A DNA stretch of 64,000 nucleotides from Siphonodentalium dalli (taxonomy: Eukaryota > Mollusca > Scaphopoda > Gadilida > Siphonodentaliidae): assembly GCA_032622095.1 (NCBI GenBank), contig CP136064.1, positions 189,711,794-189,775,793 of the forward strand. Reading direction: 5' to 3'. How positions within the stretch are numbered: position 1 is the first letter of the stretch; each line of letters begins with the position of its first letter. A program made the position numbers and the translations under genes. Shown here piece after piece: positions 55,641 to 64,000 of the stretch. The notes under the pieces are model-generated. The model worked only from the letters and a program-made list of their open reading frames with translations. It ran no database searches and was not told where the DNA came from.

Positions 55641-57431
55641 TTTGTGCAAAAGAAATTGTTGTCTGTCTGTTTACGGAAGCGATATTTCACCACATGTTAA
55701 TGATGTTTGTCATGCGCAGTTCAATGTTTCACGATGGTCAATAAAACGTGTACTCCACCCCGAAGACGACTGTTGGAAATGTGTACTTGGAAGATATTAT
55801 GGAAAAACTAAATTCTTTTGCTAAATGTTATGCTACTATGCCAATATATTACATATGTAATAAAAATATTACCGAAAAATTATCAACATATACTTTTTAA
55901 TAGAATTGTTGCATCGAAAATATACTATTTAAAAATTGTACTCCAAGCCAGAATGAGAAAAAGTGTAGCCGAGTTAGATCATGCTTTATTACCCACTTCT
56001 ACAAAATGTTGTATTATACTTTCAACAAGTTGTAGAAATATATTGGTGATATGAAGTAATTATTTTATTCAGTGAAACATAATCAGTTCTCACATTTGTC
56101 ATGGTGTCAAAAAATGACATACTCCGGCCCTGACGCCGACTCGGGGAAATTGTGTGTATACCGGTACCGATACTCGGAAGATATATGGTATAATTGCATC
56201 ACTATACGGTATATATACTTATACCATTGTTAACTTCATTAAAAGTTGAACAAAACAATCATTCTCCTATTATAATAAAGTGTACATCGAAATAGCATTA
56301 AAAAGTGTAGGCCTACTGCCCTACTCCGGATCCGACTCATACATTTGGCCAATATCGGGGTGTTTTTTTTCATTCAGTGTCTATTTGTTCAGTTTAATTA
56401 CGGTACCTACTCTCGTCCTGTATCTGGGATTGGGATAAGCAGACTTCATGGTAGCCGTTTTGTTATAGTTTTCTTTGTCCTGGTTTTCCCCCTGCACTAA
56501 CAGCTACAAACTTGCACCATCATCTGGTCGTCCGTTGTTCGCACAGTAGTGAAACAAACGCTATTTATTTATACCATATCAGGAATAGACTCACACGGAA
56601 TGCTCTTTTCCAAAAGCAAATATTTTTAGGTGTAACATGTTTTCATATTAGCGAAACAAACGCTAATTATAATAACCTATTTAGTGACACTTTAGTGATA
56701 ATATATCGCCATTTTATTGTTCATAAATAGGCCTAACAAGTTTTGAGACTTTTTTTTACCATACAGTTTCAAGACTGGTTTATAGCATTAGTCTGTTGCA
56801 GTAAATCGATTCCGATAACTAAAGCTTATTTTGAACAAATGTTGTTATTGTATATATATACGCAATAGGCACACGAAAGCAAACCTTATGGGTGTTAGAA
56901 TACAAACACAGTTCGCGCAGCTATCAATGCGCGACGATGTGATTATGTCATTTTTTTGACACCATGCATGACAAATGTGAGAACTGATTATGTTTCACTG
57001 AATAAAATAATTACTTCATATCACCAATATATTTCTACAACTTGTTGAAAGTATAATACAACATTTTGTAGAAGTGGGTAATAAAGCATGATCTAACTCG
57101 GCTACACTTTTTCTCATTCTGGCTTGGAGTACAATTTTTAAATAGTATATTTTCGATGCAACAATTCTATTAAAAAGTATATGTTGATAATTTTTCGGTA
57201 ATATTTTTATTACATATGTAATATATTGGCATAGTAGCATAACATTTAGCAAAAGAATTTAGTTTTTCCATAATATCTTCCAAGTACACATTTCCAACAG
57301 TCGTCTTCGGGGTGGAGTACACGTTTTATTGACCATCGTGAAACATTGAACTGCGCATGACAAACATCATTAACATGTGGTGAAATATCGCTTCCGTAAA
57401 CAGACAGACAACAATTTCTTTTGCACAAATG

Positions 57432-57553
57432 ACAAAAGTCTTTATTTTAGCTCATGAAGGCGCGGATTTCGGAACTTTTGGTGGAATCTTGTCTTTATTG
57501 TCACCATAATAAGAGAACCAAGCAGAATCTGCGACCAGGAGTCCTTTGTCGCC
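57432..57553 (-). pseudogene. Candidate 3'-terminal exon, right (inverted) copy
   Basis: An exact or near-exact reverse copy of 55519-55640, including the acceptor (CTAATTACAG on the minus strand) and AATAAA. Which of the two copies, if either, belongs to a functional gene cannot be told here. Confidence 0.35.
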
Positions 57554-57862
57554 TGTAATTAGAAAAGGTATGAGCATCAGATTTGGCCACTACTGACCCA
57601 ATCTGAAGCTCTAAAGAGTGTAAATCTTTAGAGCTTCCCTGGAGCTAGGTTTAGCAGAGGGAAGAAATACAGAAGTGTTTTTGCTGAAGAATATCTTTAT
57701 TTTACAAGTTAATTAAAATTGGTACACCGTATAACTACAAGGTACAGCCTACAGGTATTCACAATGACAGAATATTTACATTCACAACCCTTATAATTGG
57801 TTATGGCAATCAGCAATGCCAAGTCTTTTTGCTGAAGCAAACTGGGCCATGGTAAAGGGTAG

Positions 57863-60155
57863 TCCAACAAATTAGACTATTGGGATTAATACATATTTTA
57901 ATTTTTGGACATTTACGATTGTATTAATCCTTCTAGTCTAATAAAAGAGCTGAAAGCAAAGTTAGCACACATTTTGAATCAGGTCAACATCAGTGACCAC
58001 CGATATGACCCCATCAAAATACCATTTTCTCTTAACCCTTTGAACCCGACTGACCGCAAAAGCGGCCAGCCAGAAAATGTTCATACACCCGACTGGCCGC
58101 AAAAGCGGCCAGCAGCATTCAGTTACATCATAAACCTATGTAGCATGTGTATACATGTTATAACCATTGGTATATCCACTGATATCTATGTAAATGATCC
58201 CAATTAACTTCAGCAGTGCCATGGGTGCATGTGTATGAGTTTGTTGCCGACTAGTTGGGGTAGAAAAACATGCGCACAGCGCAGAATTCAACAAACGTAC
58301 ATTATTTGAAGCGATTCGGGTAAAGCTCTATACATTGTTGCGCGGTTCGCAGGATTGTAGAAAGAAACCATTTCGATCACTCTTTTTGGTTTAAATCAGT
58401 ATTGCATACATAATCAGAGTTCTGTCATATGTGAGGAAGGCGCACGCAGTTTCTTATTTGAGTCGATTTGTTTCGCGCATGGGCATAGGATAAAATGATA
58501 AATGTATGGATTTTTGTGAAATGATACAATCACATCAAGGATCTCCATAGTACATAAATTTGCGTTATACAGCTGCACGTTTTGACATTGCACCAGAGTA
58601 GTACTGTGGAAATGGGTTGCATGGTCACAATACCATCTATAGTCCGATCTACTTGCGCGTGCACATTACAAACACGTGGTCAAATAGTGCATTATTGAGC
58701 AATTATGTAAAGTTTAAGACTCGTGGCACCATTTGAACATGACCATCACCGTGCCCTATAGGCGATGTCTAAAACGGGACGTAATGCCATTGAATGCACA
58801 GGGAAGTGGTGTCATTCGACCACTTGGGCTATATGCTTAGCAATCATTGATACCGTTAAATACAAACTACATGTAGGTTCAATCTTCTGACCTGATGTAT
58901 CTCCAGTTTCACAATAGGGTATTGACTGCATAGAAAATGCCGTTTCTTAGCGCGGAATTATACGACGCTATAATTGCATTATACTTTCAGTTCCGGGTAG
59001 TTGCTTAGAAACCGTTACCAGGGAGTGATCGTGCGGCAAAGTATACCGTTCTAAAAAAAAATGCACAGTGGCCCATGGGAACATACCTGTAAAATTTCAG
59101 ACCTGTAGCACCATTTGAACATAACCATCAGCATGTGCATGCCAAGAATGTCTAAATTGGGGCATAATACAATTGGATTCACAGGGCAATGGTGTCATTC
59201 GAGGTATTTGCTTAGCAACCGTTGCTACCCTTAAATACAAGTTAGGATCAGACTTCTGGCCAGATATATCTCAAATTTCACAATAGGGTGTTGACTGCAT
59301 CAAAAACGCAATTTCATTGGGCTGAATTACGACCGTAAAAGCTATAATTGTATTTTACTTTCAATATCGGGTAGATGCCTAGCAACCGTTACCAGGGAGT
59401 GACCACGTGGCAATGTAACCAGATCGTAAAATAATCAGTGGTCCATGGGGAACATACATCTAAAGTTTCAGAAATGTGACACCACTTGAACATAAACAAC
59501 ACCATACATCTAAACACTGGTCACAATATAAAAATTACCACTGGGAGCCCAGGGTCAGGGTGTCGATCGTTGTGGGGAGCCAGGGTTCAAAGGGTTAAAT
59601 TATCTACAAATACATTAGTCTTACCTGTAGCGGAGATAGTATTCTTTGTGTTCACACATAGATTGTGATATAAAAGTTGTCAGAATTACAGATTTGTTAG
59701 TTTAATCCCGGATTGGAAAACATATCACCATTTTCAAATACAAATAAATTATGTTAATTTCGCGTGTTTTCCCAGATTTCTGATCTATTACGCATGTGCG
59801 TGCTTTCGTTTTCGTATGTGTTCGCTAGCGTAGACTGGTTTGAATATTTCTGTTGGTTGAGTTGTTATAAAATTATATGGATTAATAGTGACACAAAATT
59901 ATGCTAGTTAGTTCAGTCATCATATTTAATATTCCAACAATGAAAAGGTATGTGTTTTTTATTTGTAGTTTTATTTGTGTCATTAGACGTGAACAGTGTA
60001 AGTTAAAGGGGCATGCCCTTGCCACATAACTCTTGCGACTTCGTAGCGTTCAAAGTTTTCATGTCCTTTGTTGGACGATGAGGGATTAAGACCACATTTA
60101 TAAATGTCCAAATATTAAAATAGGTCTTAATCCGAATCGTCTAATTTGTTGGACT
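57863..60155. mobile_element. Outer element with inverted ends (TAGTCCAACAAATTAGAC)
   Basis: AGTCCAACAAATTAGACTAT and ATTTTAATTTTTGGACATTT at the left (57862-57912) are mirrored at 60100-60158. The enclosed 2.3 kb includes the TTAA element 58032-59598, so this is either nesting or a larger element. No transposase motif seen. Confidence 0.6.
58032..59598. mobile_element. 1.57-kb TTAA element with internal ~375-bp tandem repeat
   Basis: TTAACCCTTTGAACCCGACT at the left and GAGCCAGGGTTCAAAGGG, TTAA at the right are inverted ends inside TTAA. The interior has about two direct repeats starting GTGGCACCATTTGAACAT (58724), GTAGCACCATTTGAACAT (59106) and GTGACACCACTTGAACAT (about 59477). Near the left end GACTGGCCGCAAAAGCGGCC is present twice. 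Non-autonomous; piggyBac-type by its TTAA. Confidence 0.75.
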
Positions 60156-60279
60156 AGGTAAAGGGTTGCCGTAGCGGATTGCCGAAGCAAAACAATCTGA
60201 CTTAAGAGTGTTGCATTCACCTCCCGTGGGCCGCCATCCTAGTAACTTTTTACACAAAATCAGAATCACTGTGTTGACA
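60156..60279. other. Fragment shared with 36050-36090
   Basis: GCCGAAGCAAAACAATCTGA and CTTAAGAGTGTTG match GCCGAAGCCAAACAATGTGA and CTTAAGAGGGCTG upstream of TRAPPC6B exon 3, a dispersed repeat end. Confidence 0.5.
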
Positions 60280-61640
60280 AAGGATCCGGGCCAGCTCGTC
60301 ACAGGGCCAATTCGGTCCAGGCAGTTTTTGGGGCGAGCTGGCCCAGCTTTTAATTTTATGGCCGAGTTGGCCCGGGAATTAAAGTTCAGATGATGATATA
60401 TTTCAGAGTTTTGTCCATCATTTTTGACATTTAGACTACTTTAGGCACGTTTGTTTACAAAGATAATAGCCAGTTTATCACATTTTTAGATTTGATTATT
60501 TATTGGTAACGGTACACGAAAGTATCCGAATACCAGTCTAGAAGTATCAGCAAAGGTTATGAGTTGTCATATATGGTATACATGTGCTAATTGGTGCAGT
60601 ATAGTATGATTTAAATGGTATGCATGGCTATATAATAGCTACCTATATAGCTATAATGTATGGTAAGATATGGTTGACAAGTGAGAATCAAAGTACCGGT
60701 AAGCTAACAACACCAATCCCATGTCTAAGTTTATTGTAGACACGTACCTATGAACAAATATCTATATCCATCACCCGGAAAGGACATTAGTCGGTTTGAA
60801 CGAGAAACCGGCGAATTAATAAATTACAATAATGAACTGTTTTCAACTTTTCACATTCTGAATATTAAAGTTTCTCTTATATCTATGAGTTCATCTCACT
60901 ATCTCTGGGTTAATTTTGGGAAACCCTTAGCCATTCCTATCAAAACAATAGAACCAGTTTGTTTCCACAGTATTACCAGTCGGCTTATCACACCTCACCT
61001 TACCAAGACGGATTCCCCAAGAAATGCGCTTCATTATACCTAAAGAATTCGTCGAGAGGAGTGGCGGCCAACTAACTGTGACAAATTCATTCGCCGTAAT
61101 TTGTCATATTCATTCTTCAAATTCATTCATCGTAATTTGTCAAATTCAGTCAAGTTCATGTGTTATATGGGAATTTTTACTTATATTGAAAAAATTAACG
61201 GTAACAGTAGGGACACTAGGTGTGGGTGCATCGTCATTCGACCTGATCCGGACAGGATCTAGGGGTGATTAATGTTGCACTTCACTTTCCTCTGTTCTAA
61301 TGGATAGCCCTCCACCACGAAAAGCGGGTAAAATATGTTCTCTCATAAATTCTTGAATATCCAAATCGGCCACATTTTATGAAAAATAAATTATCACAAC
61401 CCAACTATCCAATTTGATCTGTCTCTCGACAACCCTTTGGCTTAGAGAGAGAGGGGTAGAAAGAGGGAGATATAGAGAGAGAGAGAGACAGAGAAAGCAA
61501 GCAAAAAGACACCAAAGAAAATCAACTTAAATAAGACATCCATTGGGCCGAGTCAGTCTGGGGCGAGCTGGCTCGGGACGAGCTGGCCCAGGTCGACTGG
61601 ACCGAGTTGGCCTTGGGACGAGCTGGCCCGTTTCCTTGAC
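60280..61640. repeat. Element bracketed by GAGCTGGCCC words
   Basis: The left cluster (60283-60382: GGGCCAGCTCGTCACAGGGC, GGCGAGCTGGCCCAGC, GGCCGAGTTGGCCCGGG) and right cluster (61547-61635: GGGGCGAGCTGGCTCGGGAC, GAGCTGGCCCAGGTCGACTG, GACGAGCTGGCCCG) are GC-rich islands of degenerate 12-16-bp words. GACAAAGGATCCGGGCCAGC and GCTGGCCCGTTTCCTTGAC are roughly mirrored. The 1.1 kb between is AT-rich, with a GAGA microsatellite at 61444-61498. No gene recognised. Confidence 0.65.
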
Positions 61641-61713
61641 AAAAGGCAACTCTTTGTCACAAATCAAGCGACGGTTTTGATCTGGTTGAAAGTGTCTGGA
61701 AAATATGGTAACC

Positions 61714-63097
61714 TTAGGCCTAACAAAATAATACCTTTGTTTCCGCTAACGAGCTAAAAAAAATTAGGGTAGGTAGGTAGGCTTAACTTTGTTTTTTTTG
61801 TTAACTTTTTTTTTTTCAGTATCTTTAAAAATAACTGTATAATACTTGTCAATAACCCAAACTATGCACTTCTTAGCCCCAATCAGGTTAACCCAGATGA
61901 CAGAGGAACTAGAAACTCCAATTCAATCTTACATATGCTTTAATATTTACATATATACTAGTCTATATACTAAGATAGTCTTTGATAATCCTAATATTTC
62001 CTATATGGTCTGGCGACAACTGGAGTCAGTCCAGCACCACTGCACTGTTCACATATTGGAGTGACCGTCTTGTACCGATCTCTGAAGGATGGCTTCACAA
62101 CACCACCTTCTCTGCATTCAGTGAAGGATCTAGGTATTTTTTGGGGACACCTGTTTTTGGGCAATGATATGCCGAAGGCATAACCTGAAGGCCTGATCTG
62201 AGGAATGTTTGGGAAGCGGTGACCCCCTGATGATGGTGGGGGTTCTTCCCCTGGAAAAATTTTGAAAATCCATTGCATTTAGAGCTAATCTAAGGCTCTT
62301 TGAGTCAGTATTTTGAATTTTACAGAGAGGTCAATTTTATCAAGTTTCTCAAGCATAACTTTGGAACTTTTTATATATGTATGGATTGGAAATGCTTATA
62401 AGTTATTGTCAGATATCTTTTGGTTCTATGGATTATGCTTATCGGAAGCCTTATCCTGCTTGAAATTAGACTTGCCATCATCACTCTAATTCATAAATAG
62501 GCTATTTTATAAAATTCAAGTGAGACACATACCGTACATAATATACTACATGTACATGTAATACAGAAATCCTACATGTACATGTAGTACAGAAACAATG
62601 TACATGTATTAAGGTAGTAATGACTATATATGGTACTAATCTCTATGTTAATTTTTCATTTGGTATTATGAGATCCCACTTGTTGATTTGATCAAATTGT
62701 TAATGTTCCTATGCTGTAATTGATTGAAATACTGAAGTCTGAACGCTGAATGATAACATACCGTACCTGAACTCAAATTATTTGAAGTTTTCACAGATGA
62801 AAGCTAGATAAAGCCAAACATACTTTACAGTATGATTCCAACTGTTAAACTTAAATCTTTTTGTAAAATTTCTTATGTCAATATATATAAATATATATAT
62901 GTTTTGCATCTTGTTATGATATGAATTGGGACCTATTAAATTAAAAAAAAAAAAATTTTTAAATCAAATTTTTTTTTTTTATTTTTTTTTGGTCCAATTT
63001 TTTTTTTTTGCAATGTCAATAAAACGTTTAGGGTCGGCGGTTTAAAATAGGGTCGGTCGGGTTAGCGGAAACAAACGTATTTTTTGTTTAGGCCTTA
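61714..63097. mobile_element. 1.38-kb element with ~38-bp terminal inverted repeats
   Basis: TTAGGCCTAACAAAATAATA and CCTTTGTTTCCGCTAAC at the left are mirrored by GTTAGCGGAAACAAACGTAT and TTTTTGTTTAGGCCTTA at the right. Next to the ends are GGGTAGGTAGG and GGGTCGGCGG/GGGTCGGTCGGG and long A/T runs (62941-63009). ACATGTACATGTA palindromes occur near 62560-62600. No transposase seen. Confidence 0.75.
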
Positions 63098-64000
63098 TGT
63101 CGATGCGCTTATTAGCGCTTCTAGTTTATTTTCGAAAATAGTCTGTTTGAGAGTAGAATATATATACCTGAATTCAGCTAGATTAGCTGAATACATGATT
63201 TTTTACATACCGTATTATGAATTGTCAAACATATATTTTAAGCGACCAGGGTTTTCCCAATTTGAGTTGTATTAATTGTTTCATATTTACTTAAACTCAT
63301 TGCAACATTGCAAAACTATGTTCAATATTCGATGAAAAATAATGAGTACAACAGTCAAGAGGTATATACCACGGACAACTGGCAAATCGAAAAAAAAACG
63401 CATGCAACTTGTTACATTTCAAAGTGCACAAGATGCAATCGATGATTCCCCCAAATTGTCAGAAGAGCTGGTGAAAATTTTGTCGTTTTTTTCGCATGGA
63501 ATACTGGACCCGATATTGTTGATAAGGGTGTTGATGAACCAAATAATGAAACTGAACCCCCTGTGGCTTGTGCCATTGGGTCGTGTGTTATGTCAGAAAA
63601 TCCGACTGAATAACAGGAGTCCAATTCCATTATGTATAATTAAGTGTGTTATAATTCAATTACGATTATCCTTATGGGGATATGTACTAGTATAAGAATA
63701 AACGTGAAAATATATAATCGCAGTCAGGAATGTTTACAAGATGACATGTACTGAAAATATGCATATTTATTCAGCTCTGAAAATTAGCTATGGCTAAAGC
63801 CTAGAAGCCTTAGAAAAAGCTGTAGAAGGCAATATAGAATTTCACACAATTCTAAATCAATGCCGTAGAAGAAAATGCCAATTTCAAGGGCTGTTTATGT
63901 ACGTCTATCAGAAGCAGAAAATTCCTTTGCTTGGTCAGGTTCCAAATCTCACTGTCACTTTGGCCAGAATTTGCCCAGAAAAATTGTGTGGTCTTGGTAC
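63098..64000. other. Right edge; no gene confirmed
   Basis: A plus-strand open frame at 63342-63695 starts MSTTVKRYIPRTTGKSKKKR but turns hydrophobic and low-complexity. Without homology or splice evidence it is not called. Confidence 0.3.

Larger units (their letters stand above)
55466..57606. repeat. Recent inverted duplication with ~640-bp near-identical arms
   Basis: 55466-56105 and 56945-57606 are inverted copies so similar that open frames of 60 and 78 codons are identical in both. The spacer is about 840 bp. The outer limits are CAGATTGGGTCAG at 55466 and its reverse complement at 57606, and different sequence follows on each side. Within the arm and spacer, CTCC(A/G)(C/G)CC(C/T)GA(A/C)G(A/C)CGAC, GTGT and GGAAGATAT words recur. 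Each arm contains a putative 3'-terminal exon. Confidence 0.85.

Noticed and set aside
63342-63695. 117-codon plus-strand frame at the right edge
   Set aside because: The basic start looks gene-like, but no family, splice site or codon evidence supports it and the window ends shortly after.

Overview
This window looks like nuclear DNA from an animal, most likely a marine invertebrate and probably a lophotrochozoan such as a mollusc. The reasons are short coding exons with canonical GT/AG junctions, long AT-rich introns, orthologues of animal genes, and very dense foldback DNA transposons. Two elements have a core of tandem ~160 bp units, an architecture known from bivalve 'pearl'/HINE-type Helitron relatives. 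The species cannot be named from sequence alone. Most open frames in the window are chance or repeat-derived. Only three genes are supported by spliced protein evidence, plus one possible terminal exon present in two inverted copies.

Gene 1, minus strand, 13.6-17.0 kb: the last three exons of an unrecognised single-pass membrane protein. It has a presumed lumenal domain with a furin-like RVKR site, one membrane segment and an acidic cytoplasmic tail. Its 5' exon(s) were not found. Gene 2, plus strand, 23.2-39.8 kb: a complete six-exon TRAPPC6B-type subunit of the TRAPP vesicle-tethering complex. All five splice phases are consistent and give a 156-residue protein. Its first intron is 9.5 kb and consists largely of inverted-repeat DNA. 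Gene 3, minus strand, 44.15-45.50 kb: the two 3'-terminal exons of a MAP3K2/MAP3K3-type kinase (activation segment to stop). The rest of the gene was not found to the right.

Everything else is mobile or repetitive DNA. At least nine MITE-like elements end in TTAA, the target duplication typical of piggyBac-type transposition (3.3, 4.1, 13.9, 14.3, 14.9, 22.0, 38.0, 44.4-45.1, 45.6 kb), with a larger one at 58.0-59.6 kb. In three places neighbouring elements share one TTAA. Mariner-like palindromes flanked by TA sit at 17.6 and 33.4 kb, and a 4.2 kb composite with the same ends at 7.1-11.4 kb. Very large inverted repeats lie at 19.8-24.6 kb (with TRAPPC6B exon 1 inside), 24.65-28.4 kb, 28.5-29.5 kb and 55.5-57.6 kb. 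Tandem-repeat elements occupy 18.5-19.1, 41.7-44.0, 46.3-49.0 and 49.2-51.7 kb. A tRNA-derived SINE is at 26.7 kb and a decayed reverse-transcriptase fragment at 51.8 kb.

The most interesting points are the TRAPPC6B first exon and its ETS-type promoter sites enclosed in a giant interrupted palindrome; a MITE ending 24 bp before a TRAPPC6B splice acceptor, with the likely branch point at its TTAA junction; tandem elements carrying regular pairs of YY1-like motifs; and an inverted duplication of a putative terminal exon. No function is claimed for the unrecognised stretches.
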